DNA of 64,000 bases from Plasmodium coatneyi (lineage: Eukaryota > Apicomplexa > Aconoidasida > Haemosporida > Plasmodiidae): the NCBI RefSeq assembly GCF_001680005.1, contig NC_033559.1, forward strand, positions 868,001-932,000. The letters are read 5' to 3'. Shown piece by piece: positions 54,301 through 63,745 of the stretch. A model generated the notes under the pieces. That model was not told the DNA's origin. It saw only the letters and a program-made list of their open reading frames with translations, and made no database searches. Positions within the stretch are counted from its first letter, which is position 1, and each line of letters opens with the position of its first letter. Position numbers and translations under genes: made by a program.

Positions 54301-55079
54301 ATTATTTGGACGGTGCACTATCCGAGCGTAGCCACCGAAGCAGTAATTGTACGCCCAGCCCGCTAGCCAGGGAGAAGACCACACCGGACGATTTTGCCAG
54401 CAGCGTGGAAAGGAGAAGAAACAGCTGCGGGAAAGGGAGCCTCCCCAAGGGCGGCTCCGCAAAGTGTGCCAAGAAGCTAATCCCGTTGGCAAAGAACCAA
54501 ATAAAAATCACCGACTACTTTTCCAATGTGAAGAACGAAAAGGTGCAAGAGCCACTTTCGGACGCCGACTCAGCCAACTCCACCAACTCTGACAGCGATA
54601 TTCACCTCAACAGTGCAGGTAAAAAATGCGTAAAGAAAAGAAAAAAAAATGACGGATTAACCGATGACGTAGTTGAGCAGAAGGAGAGGCCCACCACAGA
54701 TACATATTTGGAAGAGATAAAGGAACAGCCGTACGACCCACTAGAACAGATAAATAAAAAGCAATTTTTTTTACTTTTAATTTGCTTCTACATGAAGCGA
54801 GCTCTGTACCACTGGGAGAATGACGGAGATGTGGTTGGAATTTCCAACGGAATTCAACAAAAGAAAAGGATAAAGGATGCCCTCTTCTTCCTCATGTCTT
54901 CTTATAAATTTTTTTACAAATCATCCCTTTTTCTGTCAAAGCATGAAAAGATTGGGAGTTTTAAATTTCCACTTTTTGACTTTCACCTTTTCGGGCAGTA
55001 TAAGACGTTTTACGCCTTCTACAGGGGGGCCTTTCTCCGGTGCTGCAACGAGAATGTGACGTGCTCCTCGCGGGGTTGA
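48372..55079 (+). CDS. Large conserved-type protein of unknown function (2235 aa) with PIP-box-like motif
   Basis: I choose the ATG at 48372 (MNHRRKGKRKCKINY, context CCAAAATGAAC); the frame upstream has no ATG. The protein is 2235 residues in one exon. It starts with a basic patch and a hydrophobic helix (IELEAFIFGCFFYTW). Blocks of long hydrophobic helices (about 360-480, 850-1000, 1390-1490, 1770-1890 and the last ~120 residues) alternate with disordered, low-complexity linkers. The helical blocks have a helical-repeat look, and the layout of the last two is faintly like TPR-type APC5, but this is a guess. Two short repeats occur: four six-residue units (residues 261-284, like TSRSTC) and four HRSAS-like units (1185-1204). 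A motif QIKITDYF at 2043-2050, flanked by lysines, fits the PCNA-interacting consensus. A scaffold or nuclear role is inference. It lies in tandem with the next gene. Confidence 0.85.
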   Translation: MNHRRKGKRKCKINYIDIELEAFIFGCFFYTWNKIFTENVKQKKKGNKRSNSGVGKPTSRVSSNSRGGGRSIQSFTVGKTTNTVKRKSNPFVAKNKTCAVKSANLLEVPTWEKDVGRKSCEDDEGTLPHGSASNIGRNLSEEFQRKHKININDLNEKLLHFVKLNFCLDDRNFHIFHDLYSFYDHIREEKKHEEVNVHRVFFKTNEGCTSHGGEGMSSTDGNSMGGKSAVGRKGFKRGTQKLFSPDGSKLCAPDWLNPTSTSRSTCTSRSTCTLRSNCTLRSTCPFCELTRRKDKEIKSMRRQKFIHACTKRIYGEKNLQLVNKCIINIKTFDDSFVHSITIERLFSYINKRNNKNLLFFWFEFLNVLLKVTINKQLMMQIFFFFCVKNLLISSYFNTEQIMGSDEFTAGKTFSPKGQEKNSFLVDMLKKYKYESFSNIILNNNYKLLQNLFDYFFFICSKRSLKFYDNFFLNVQMINFIYLVQVNFFHYYYIGLCSKFYQWEASNRGGTSKLVISTSKRGSNYTIRLPKRTELSEDTKGKIAPFSRLKRKDGETANLTNLCSAKKGHKNESTVGAKFRRVTGGKPIDPMSEFSYTEEVSSPHGRSDIGGIFIGKHYNVGAKRLCKVNLSYYNYVWGRQGSISRYVANQMVEQAPPHSNNIALLTQNEEIQLAPPTKRLARNLKIFFNRSHNFLNKYIQSNQLTKQSNIFSFLFDALPAGNLRSNVNNTLEPYIHSIFSKYEFMEVHDFVESLKGLYNLKRKKKGKKKTLRSSEQPNVKFLNDMQGFNYIYHNLKNDYLMLAESLYFDMRGEKTHEKEKTYKKDKGKEEKYGRMRISNLIQNEKTDIFRNVSIYKFSSKKLTVQHNLFNIYLECKLLNKAFKLLLVDYNFSFSLTSEVIFLYKMYLIELKRKNILFAFELLSRTFSKCFILLKKYLCNPTSFKLLSLVCLDFSNLLFNYPFLRTYLSFCPNDKIKFLRSNIILHENVTANCYYNDYFSQRNDVDSLNLLCDDAWNGRGCYGVVREEGLGGIRREALPEDISNFIGEDTTSARRAFSSRAMYSSQRLYNSHNHYADSVGRFAPRSVIRGDISPCGPDGGGNEVERGSEFAPHDHYPQRGQYDQYDHYDNYFEAATRDRRGVRSESVTLSVRQPFPYEDEPFCRNAPIDLCSSVARGAASSRGGDFHRSASHRSASHRSASRRSPSRMSYVKGDHLTCGHSSDDSSQSGESAKHHHFFSQHDHLYMRKIVQSFNFIFNILEKTVTSCEVSLLSCKETVGRPNGDLRMGHTTVEPPQGNTSNMLTQSSYQDNVGNMTNFIKEVVNKVDSYFCEKFTRMNMKKHIKQMGRKKYKNFLYDSKEMRSLREEHDDCFFSCLDFLFLAYICSNYFSDHVSKSYKDCFKSFNFNNIWPSNQQIKVKILLSLMHLLLHEINLINLNGFFLQILKIILNKFYKHLDYNDLQMFQYIYMSLSNETLFSCFSICDEIRDVIRGSFSSVREFDYVFQLARRRDAFSLCHLGFVGDPLRDDLFMTDILDFLLGRDAMIRKGDKPNVEEILIGDPLNETALWVDTFTFDCPHNETIRDDSTVHARVDQFTMDTEDEQHGDYAKYQFDDFKSEASFEKNDFVFFKKGEQGGRSSPLDNILLHLNEENTNGRKSPMKGVSTWDEAAEKRTPLREKIHAVQSAEEKYKQMLRHFKISKEDHIEKNLNRKNEWSIKLKTWRDRSHYYENVKPDHYEAYNLEKEYYLPEELFETNCFILAEEKHQMRVAFNVEKNNYLSECLNLLKTIDLYMECRTSTCNKPLYFVKSLIITCLSVSYSRQLSVVYIHALIRLCLFELRMDNSHTAVCILLEILSHFEQVKSYRNMLGIIFYLCGYSLLHQFNLQSERMQREGRKRELIKEYHHYANVKREYFDSYQGCKLGGSTFLNSCNTTPDISPICRRGSHLCNEEEEDQRGVDSHSMNWGERTIGSVPMSKRDYLDGALSERSHRSSNCTPSPLAREKTTPDDFASSVERRRNSCGKGSLPKGGSAKCAKKLIPLAKNQIKITDYFSNVKNEKVQEPLSDADSANSTNSDSDIHLNSAGKKCVKKRKKNDGLTDDVVEQKERPTTDTYLEEIKEQPYDPLEQINKKQFFLLLICFYMKRALYHWENDGDVVGISNGIQQKKRIKDALFFLMSSYKFFYKSSLFLSKHEKIGSFKFPLFDFHLFGQYKTFYAFYRGAFLRCCNENVTCSSRG
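49152..49223 (+). repeat. Four 18-base coding repeats
   Basis: Four consecutive units of the form ACATCACGATCCACCTGC with a few substitutions, in frame, encoding Thr-(Ser/Leu)-Arg-Ser-(Thr/Asn)-Cys. The next residues are PFC, so five cysteines fall at near-regular spacing. Confidence 0.95.
51924..51983 (+). repeat. Four 15-base coding repeats (HRSAS)
   Basis: Four in-frame units, three encoding His-Arg-Ser-Ala-Ser and the last Arg-Arg-Ser-Pro-Ser. The block is arginine/serine-rich and resembles RS-type phosphorylation targets. Confidence 0.95.
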
Positions 55080-56058
55080 CCTCACCATTGTGTGCAGCCA
55101 TTCACTCATCCATTTGCTAATTTTTTTTTTTTTTTTTTTTTGTTGTTCATATGTCAGCGCCCATGTGCGATACAACTCCTGGTGTGTGTTTTTTTTTTAT
55201 CAACTTTTTTTGCTCCATTTGGGAAAAATACGAACAGGTGGGGACCCCACTAAGCACAACAACACCCTTCCTCCAGTTGCCCCGTTCGGCTGACTCATTC
55301 GTTTGTACCAGACAAAACGGGTCATGGTCATTGTTGCGCGGTACCCAGATAAAGGGTAATAAAAATGTCCAAATGACGGCAAAAGAGCGGCAATCGTAGG
55401 TGTTCAAAATGTGCCCTGCCTTACACTTTCTTTTGTGTGAATAAAAATCGTCGTTGCCTTCCCCAATCGGCACGCCAGGGGAGCCCCACAACAGCAGCTT
55501 AAAAGGGTAAACTGGCTAGCGCAAAAAAAAAAAAAAAAAATTGCACACATGTAGCTGTTCCCGTTGTGCATATTTAAGCACCACACGCGGGGTGATCCGT
55601 CCGTGATTTTTTTTTTTTTTATAAAAATGTAGATCTGAAGAGTCAATCAAAATTACTCGCCACATTTACCGTAAAACAGTTCGGAAATATCCACAGCCAG
55701 GCCTACAATTTGTTTATCCCATATTTGGCGCCACAACATATTGAAACGAAACAACACGGAGCGTTTCAGCTTGCATAAAAAGGGTTAACATCACATAGGG
55801 TGTGACGGAATGAACTTCACAACGTAGGAACCTTGCAAACATGTGAAGGGAACGTCCCCTCAGTTTCACCCATTTTTGTAAACGTGTCACCGTTTCATCC
55901 GTATGTACCCCTGATTGTGCGATAAAATGAGTTCACCACGGATGTCAACGAGGGGGGCACTTTGATATGTAGGAGACCCTCCGGAAGAGGAGGCACCACC
56001 CAACCAGCCCACACGGAATGTACTAACGGAAAGCGTACAACTTTTTTCGTAAAATGAA
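55080..56058. other. Tandem intergenic region
   Basis: 3' flank of the large unknown and promoter of the next gene. T runs occur at about 55121-55141 and 55607-55620, and an A run at 55523-55540. Open frames here are short and unsupported. Confidence 0.6.
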
Positions 56059-59000
56059 ATGATATTTTCCCCTTTTGTTTTAATTCTCTTGTCTTTGTTG
56101 CCTCCCCAATGGAAATGCCATTTTTGCAAATTTGAAAAGAACCAGGGGAAGTATTTATCCCCCCCAGTTGGAAAAGTGAGGAAGGACTCCAGGCTTTTTT
56201 TCCGGTTGCATAGAAAGGGTAGTAGAGATTATCACCCATGGAGAGAACAACAAGGTATGTCAGTATGCCCCTTAAGGGGGGGTATTGTCTGTTTACAAAA
56301 TGAAAGGCCGAATGACTGTGTATGGAACCGACTTAGGTTAAATACCCTACTTTGTGTTAGACCTTTCCAGCGCGAATGTGCCTCCATGTGCAGAAGTTTT
56401 GACAAACGGGGAAAGAACAATACGACGCAGTGGGAAAGATACAACAAGGAAAAGGCTCAAACGATGTTTATTTGGAGCAAGACAGGTTTCAATTTTCCTA
56501 AGCGCAAAAGAGGTGGCAGGAGTGACCGTGCTTCAGGCGGAACCATCAGCTGGAACATCGGCACACGGTTTGAAGTTCATAGGAAGGGGAAGTTACTACC
56601 TTGGGGGGGAGAAAAGGATAGACTCCAGGACAGTTTCGCGCAAATCACAAACGATGTAAACCTTCCAGATGGTATTCCCACAGTGGGAGAATCATGCAAC
56701 GGTTTCGAAATGCCCCGAGACAGACCCTCATCCTCCGAGTGCACTAAAACGTTTCTAAGAAACATTCTGCAGAGAAGCTCCATACATAATTGCACACAAA
56801 ATGAGGGCCTGTTCAGGATGCTAAAGGGGATAAACGCTCTGCTTAGCAAATTACATGTGAGTGATTACGGAAAGGAAGACGAAGGAGGGGGTGTACTAGA
56901 TACCCAATCTGTGTCTACAAATGAGGGAGATGCCAAAAGTGGAGAAGAACAAATGATTAATGTGCACAACCTGAACAGGGGTACCCTTTCTAAGCGTAAC
57001 TACCTGAACAAGACAGGCGATTTTTCTACAACGGATAAACATAATATGAGTGGTGAACACACTTCTGCGTCTTCCTCCCCTCCCGATGTACCCACAGGAA
57101 AGGAATTTAAAACGTGGGGGTTGCCACTCAATTTGATGCTTATAAAATCGTGTGTCGATAAAGTTGTAAAATCCGTGTGTGCAGATGATCACGCTGAGAG
57201 GGAAATTTCAAAAGGAAGTAACATCTTTGTTAAGTGCGAAAATGTTATCCAAAAAAGGTTGTTCTTTCATTTGGTGTGTCTTCACACACGGATGGCGACG
57301 TGGACAGGGGGACGCCGAAGGGATGTGATTCTATACCTTTACAGAGAGGACGAAGAGGAGGCAGAAAATTTCTACAGCCATTTGAAGGGTATCTATTCGG
57401 AAGAGTCGGTCAGCTTTTTTAATTACAAAAATTGCATACATAATGATAAGACGGCTTTTATAATTTTATTATCGTATTATGAATTCTTCAACTTAACTCT
57501 ACACGTTGCTAACAAAACGCCCGCTGATTTGGAGGGGTACCTAAACGGAAAGGCGAGTTATGGCTCTGGATGTCCAAACCTGTTTTCCCTTTTTTCGCAG
57601 TTGCTTGTAAGTGAGCCCCACGGTGTTGCAGCGAAATGCCACGAACCGCAGCACAATTTTAAAATATTTCTAGACGATTTCAACGTAACATATAATTATG
57701 GCCAAAGCGCGATAGAGAAAAATCTTTACGAGCATCTTTTCCCTGCGATTGACTTGCGAAGGGGGAACGTCACATTTTATCCTCTTCTGAGGACCTCCTT
57801 CCCCACGCTGTGGTTTAAAACTTGGCTGGAACATGTCCACAAGGAGTGCTGTTCCGTCAATCTGCGAAAAGGGAAAAACGTTTTTATTTTGCACAAAAGG
57901 TTTATTCTGCCGCTGTTGGATGGGAAGGAAACCGCCCAGTGGAGCTCCAGCAGTTCGGGTAGAAGAGGCCCAAAAGAAATTGCGCAAAGGGACAAGGCGA
58001 TGATAAACCCAAGTTTGTATCCCCTTTTCGATCTGGCTACAAATAAAAAAAGAAATTTCCGAACCCCACAGGTGGAACAATACATGTCCATTTTTAACAA
58101 ACACAGAAAAGAAATTATCGTGGAGTATTTGAAAAGACACAACTTGTACAATATAAATAAGTTAAAAAGGAAAGACAAAAAAATAAAAAGGAAATTTAAT
58201 ATAGCCAGGCGTTTTTTAAAAAAAAAAAAAAAAAATTTGCCAGATTTGGAAATTTCGCACTACATAAATTTCTTCATGAATAGGAAAAAAAAAGGAAGCA
58301 TATTCTTCAGAAAAAACGTCATTGATTATGGTTATGTGGCAGAAAGGGAGTTTCTACAGGGGAGGGATAAAATACACATATTGACCAAGGGGTTATTGTC
58401 TGGTTGGCATTGTGGGGACGCATCCTATTCAGGTGAACCGCACAACAGTGTTAAACAAATTGATAGTTCGCGAAAAGTGGGCAGGCAGAAGGTACATTGT
58501 TCCAAATGGGAGGAAGATGAAAAGTGCGATGAAGAAATGAATGCCCCGTTTTTTTTGCAAAGTAGAGGAGAGACACGCCTTCGCTTCGGTATAGACACGT
58601 CTCTCCCAAATGAATCAAAACATTTTTTTTACAAAAGTGGAGACGCACAGGAAGGGTCGTCTCAATCTACTGCGCGGGTCGTGGCTCCACTATACCCTTG
58701 CATTTACTACAGATTCGATAAGGACACGTTCGAAAAGTTTTCCAAAGAGGTGTACGCAGGGCTTCCGTTTTTACCTGAACGGTTCAGGCGAAAATGGAGA
58801 AGTGTGTTAAAAAAATATGAACAGGAAATACGGCCAAGTTTTTCCTTTAAAAAGTACCTCCGAAAGGGGCTCTTCCTGGTCAGGGAAAAGTTAAGCAAAC
58901 TGGAAAAACAGTTCATTGGAGAGTTACTAAAAAATGACCTTATAAAAATTATTTTGTCCTGTGTAGACATTTCTTCGGATGCTATTGGGGTGAACACCGT

Positions 59001-61687
59001 GTTTGTGGAGGATGTGCAGGTTTACGTAAAGGATAAACTTCCTCAGTATAATCGGCTTCTTAACCTGATAAATGGCTTACACGGGGAGGTTATAAAACAC
59101 CCGTCCTGTGGGAGCAGCTCCTACGGGGAAGAAGGCCCCCCAGGGGATGACTTATACAGACTCCACTTTGTAAAATACTTTTTGTATTTAAATTGGGCCA
59201 AGATATTCAGAAAATACACCCTGTCAAATAATGACCTGTTAAATTTATGTGCAAATAGCACAAACTGTTTTTTAATCCCAAGGAGGTATGAAGACATTTC
59301 CATTTTGTTAAATTTGCAGAACGAGGGTTACTTAAATATATCCCATTTGCACAAAACGTTGTTGCGTGATTTTTATTTTAACCTGTACAGTAGCAGCATC
59401 AGCAGGGGGATTTCTTTTCTCCTGAACGGGGCAGGTGAATGGCAAATAAATTCATCACCCATGTTTGATGACCAGGTGAGCAGCGCTCCTGAGGGAGAAA
59501 AATCCTATCGCTTTTTCTATACTCAGCGGAGGTGGGGCCAAGACCAAGTGGAAGGTCTCTCCCCACATAATATCATTCATATGGCAATAAAAACAGCGCA
59601 AGGCGTTCACAAAATTTACAAATATAAAGAGACGAATGAGACCATTCTGGTGGACCGTTTTTTGGGCATGTCGAATGAGACGGCCTACTCGATTAACTAC
59701 TTCGACTTTTTGTACTTTCACTTTTTGACGAACAAAAATATTGGAACAGTAAAAAGGCAGCTCATAAATAACGTGTTCGAATTTTACGCCGTTCAGAGGA
59801 AAGAATGGGAAAAGGTGTTTGTCACCTCCGACAGGGAGGACAAAATGAATGACTATCTGGAGAGGGTCCAAGAAATAAAAAAGTATTTCCCAGAAGATTA
59901 CGCATATGTTTATTACGATACGTTTGTAAAATATAACAACGTAAGGAAGGAAGTGAGAAAGAAATTGAGAAATATATACAGGCAAAAGTATAGCATGCTG
60001 CGTGAAAGCATCTGTGAAGGAGACCAAACTGATGTGGTCCTGACTACTGTCGACGAGGAGCGCTGCATCATTCTGGACGTGTATAAAATGAACCCATCCA
60101 TGGGGGAGAAAAAAAAAAAACAGAAAAGTGACCTGTACGTTTGCGCCAACAGCAAAGGTGACCTCTTCATATGCAACATATTCTTTTTTGATAGAGTCTT
60201 AAAGGATAAAGAAATGTGTGACTTTATTAGGGAAAGAAACAAAGGCATAAACTACGTTGATTTTTTATTTGGCCAAAGGGACGTGGTTAATTACGAGCTG
60301 CTTTTTAATGAGCGCCACTTCCCCTTTGATATTCATCTGGGAGATTGCAAAAACTGCGCAGACGGAAAGGACAACAAGTGTCACCCCACAGACGGGGAAA
60401 AAAAAAAAAAAAAAAAAATTTTCCACCAATTTGTAGTCAACAAAATCAGGATAAACGAAACTTCGGGCAGTCAGAAAAAGTGTAATAATAATAAGGAGGA
60501 ACAAATTTCGCAACCGCATGGGGAGGAAACGAAAATGGTGAATGTGGAGGACTTATTTAAAAATTGGTACAGCGAAAATTTGTACAGTCGGAGAAGGAGG
60601 CTTTCCCTTTACTGGAAAAAGTTGATGACCTTGAAGAGGGAAATGCTTAATCAATGCGCCAGCAGGTTGAACAAGGACATGGGGAAAAATGCACACATAG
60701 GATGTGTAGAAGAGGACCACTATAACAAAGCGGAACGGCATCCCGTGGAGGAGAAAAAAAAACCTGTGACGTACGAAGTGAACCGGTTCAGCGAAGGTGC
60801 CACGACAAGTTGTGTGACGCGGAACGGACACTGCCAATCATCTGAAAACAAAATTATGAGCGCGAAAATTATGGGCACCCTCAAGAAATACAAAAAAAAA
60901 AAAAACAGTGGAAATAGAAATAATTACACAAAGGAGATGAACAAAGTGGATCGAATATTTGGAAACAAAAGAAAGACCATAATGGATGAATTTAGGAACA
61001 TGTTGTCTTTTCTACAACACCTCGATCTTATCGACACGCTCAGGAAGTTTCTAAACCCATACGTTCGAAATAGTCTCTGGTTTTACGTCATAACTCTGTA
61101 CCTTAACCAGCAGTATGAGATTGACCCAGGGAAGTTCCTTGTCCAGCCGGAACGCGTAATTATAATTTTTTACATATGTTTTTGCAAAGGAAAGGGGGAT
61201 TACTTGGGGAACTATTTGGCTTCTTTTCAAGTCGATAACGATGGATTGCGGGACGTTGTCGTGGATGTGTTTGCATACAAGCAGTTGTTATGCTGTGTGC
61301 AGGACAGGTGAGTTCGCTAGCAGATCGGCACACATAGCGGTAAACGCGTCAGTTCGTGCCTTTGTGTCTAGTCCGCATTTCTCGAGCGCACCCCCAATTT
61401 GCCTTCCCCCAGTTTATCGTAACTAACCCACCCCTTTTCGCAGGTTCCAAATCAACGTGGAAATCCCGTTCAACCTGGAGGGCGTGCAAAACGTGTACGA
61501 TGGGTTAATTAAATTAAGGGAAAAAAAGTACACAGAAATGGACCTCGAGGTGAAGGCCAAACTGAGTAAGCTGAGCACCATCGTTCAGGTATGTATTTCC
61601 AACAATTTTAACCAAGGCGTAAATCAAATTCTGCTTAACTTTGTTCGTTCTGTGGACCACATGAGGACAATCACCCAGGTGATGTAG
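56059..61687 (+). CDS. Degenerate Ski2-like helicase-fold protein with N-terminal signal sequence (two exons)
   Basis: Exon 1 is 56059-61307; exon 2 is 61444-61687 (intron GTGAGT...TTCGCAG). Splicing rebuilds an Arg codon and gives 1830 residues. The start MIFSPFVLILLSLLPP is a hydrophobic signal followed by a basic stretch, compatible with secretory or apicoplast routing. By eye I align the central part with Ski2/Mtr4-type helicases, but motifs are lost. GSNIFVKCENVIQKR stands where a Walker A should be, LDDFNV (near 539) where DEVH should be, and LRTSFPTLWFKTWL (near 582) where SATIPN..EFAEWI should be. A RecA2-like stretch ELLKNDLIKIILSCVDISSD..GVNTVF (about 953-985) and QYNRLLNLINGLHGEV (near 996) in place of QMxGRAGR follow. 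It would therefore be a pseudo-ATPase, perhaps a scaffold. Lysine-rich tracts occur near 715 and 1450. The homology is inference; the gene structure is firmer. Confidence 0.8.
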
Positions 61688-61849
61688 CCCCTCCGGGTGC
61701 AGACGCTAATATAACATTGGCATAATCACATGGCGTGGAAAAAAAAAAAAGGCCGAGTTGTATAACGAGGTGTGCTCATGCAACGGGGGACAATAATCAT
61801 TAGACCCCTCTACATGGTCTATATTTTCATTGCGAATTTTTTTTTTTTT
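61688..61849. other. Short convergent gap
   Basis: Only 162 bases separate the helicase-like gene from SPC12. It contains an A12 run (61739-61750) and a T16 run just beyond the SPC12 stop, presumably the 3' end signals of both. Confidence 0.6.
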
Positions 61850-62410
61850 TTATCTTCGCTTCCTATCCTCCGTGGACTCATCTGCACTTTCCCACTGAAT
61901 GTTGTTCTTGTTGTATATGGGCCACGTGGGCATGATTAGCTGCAAGGGGGGTAAAAAAGTAGGGTATCCATGAATTTTTGAACGGGGCATTAATATCCGC
62001 TCCCTTCTGCGGGGGTATTTACGCACGCGTGCATCTTGCGTGACAACAGGAGGCGTGGTCACTCTCCCTTGTTCTTACCAAAGCAGACAAGACTGTACCG
62101 GCCAGAATGATGTAGGCACTGAGGGCTAAGTCCTCTTTGTAATAACCGACTGCAATGGAGACAACTGTGCTGATCGTGAAGACGATATTTTTAATTAAAA
62201 ATGCGAGCTTCTGACCGTGGAAATCCTGCAAAAGATTGGGTGGGATGTGGATTGGTGAGGTGACGCTCGTTTGGGATCGAGTTACCGTTTTGCATGCTGC
62301 TATACAGTACTACTCTGTACCCAACCTAGTGGATGACTTACCATGCGATTCCTCCGGAGACACACGTAGGTGTGCACTATGCTGTTTTTAATATCGCTAA
62401 TTAGGCCCAT
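61850..62410 (-). CDS. SPC1: Signal peptidase complex subunit SPC12 (SPCS1), three exons
   Basis: On the minus strand the exons are 62410-62342, 62225-62079 and 61939-61850. Both introns are GTAAG...GCAG and fall between codons. The 101-residue product belongs to the small, non-catalytic ER-membrane subunit of signal peptidase. The family core is clear: MDFHGQKLAFLIKN, a first membrane helix (about 34-51), a short lumenal turn YYKED, a second helix (about 56-74) and the closing motif PTWPIYNKNNIQW, which matches PPWPIYRR-type ends of animal SPC12. Both termini face the cytosol in the family. The N-terminal extension MGLISDIKNSIVHTYV is ahead of the conserved start; initiation at the internal Met23 is possible but that Met is the last codon of exon 1. 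It is divergent from the partial gene at the right edge. Confidence 0.93.
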
Positions 62411-63695
62411 GGGGTTATCGTTCGAATGGGGGTGTGGGGGTAGAACTTTCGAGGAGGTTTCCTTTCTCCTTCGTTATCCACGTGTGGCGTTGCGCGGGAG
62501 GAAGCCGGACTGTATAATCTCCGTTGTAGCAATGCGAATGGGGTGTTATACTACCTCACAAGTGTGAATTCTTTTAACAATTGTGACAGGTTTGGGGAGG
62601 CGAATCTTCCTGCTGTGCGTTGGTCCACCTTTCTTCCTAGTTATACGCGAGCGTGCTAGTAACTATGCAGGAGGATATTTCATTCCAAACATGGCAGTGA
62701 TATAAAGAGGAGCCTAAGGATTGTAGTCAGCCCGCACAATTGGCTTCGCGTAAAGTTTATGACTTTCCCGCTGGGAGTGCTTACCTTTTTATTTGTTAGC
62801 CTGCCGGTTGGCTTGTTCTCGTGGGGAGGCCGAAAAAGGAAGGGAAAAAAAAAAAAATTACCCAACTGGAGGAGTAAAACATTGCAGTTACACTGCGCGA
62901 GGGTGAAAAAGAGCTTATTTTGTCAGGCGTAATTTTTGATGTGCCGGTGAAGAGGGAATTGTGGACCCAGGTTAAAGCACCAGGAGATACGACGCGGTCA
63001 TTTGGCCGTAAAAATGGGAAACATGCATTTTACACGCAGGGCGTGAAAAGAGGATTGTGTAATTAAATGCACCGCAGGAGGGGGGAAGACCTCCCAAGGG
63101 TTAAATCAACTACATGGGGGAAAAAATAACGCCCGAGTGGAAAATTAAAAATGGGATGTCACAACGTTTGCCTTGGGGTTCGGGGGATATTCTCCCCTGC
63201 GTTGAAGAGGATTGCCCTTCATGGGAGGAAGACTCCTCCTTCGCAAGGATGCAAAATGGAAGGGCACATAACGGAACGATGTTCGAAGGTGCCCTCTACG
63301 CGTCACACAATCATGTAGAATGTTTCACCTGCATGAGGAAATCTCTCCTTACAATTTTTCAACCGGTGTAGGACCTCCCCCCCGTTGATTTGTTCTCCTC
63401 TTACGGCTCTTCTGCGATTGGGGAATATAGTGACAAGAAAAAAAAAACAACAAGAGATGGAACTATATTTGAAATTCCTTAAACGGGTGAGCATGTTCAG
63501 TGAAGAATGAAGGAACCAAATGTTGTGGAGCTTGCGAGTTACCCCCCCTTCGTAGTAGCGAAATGGTAAGCAGTGACGAGAGCGAACCAGGCAGTAACCG
63601 AGGGAGAGCAATAAACGCCCCGCCAAACTAACCCACGCGGTAATAGCCCATTTAAAACGAGGAAAGAGGAAGAAGTGCGAAATCAAACTTCAACA
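62411..63695. promoter_or_regulatory. Divergent promoter region SPC12 / next gene
   Basis: A 1.3-kb gap between divergent genes. It has an A13 run near 62847-62859 and an A9 near 63440. No coding region is supported; open frames at 63114-63371 and 63303-63686 (minus) show nothing recognisable. Confidence 0.5.
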
Positions 63696-63745
63696 ATGGA
63701 TGAAAAAATGAACAGAACGGAGATGCCATCCGAGCAGGAAACTGG
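63696..63745 (+). CDS. Candidate first exon of the next gene (partial, runs off window)
   Basis: An ATG in a good context (CTTCAACAATGGATG) opens a 50-base frame, MDEKMNRTEMPSEQET plus two bases, that stops at a strong donor (ACTGG|GTAAGA). No convincing continuation is seen in the remaining 255 bases, which would then be intron. From remembered gene order in P. falciparum the next gene should be DNA topoisomerase II, but nothing in these 16 residues shows that. A chance ATG next to a GTAAG is the alternative. Confidence 0.35.
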
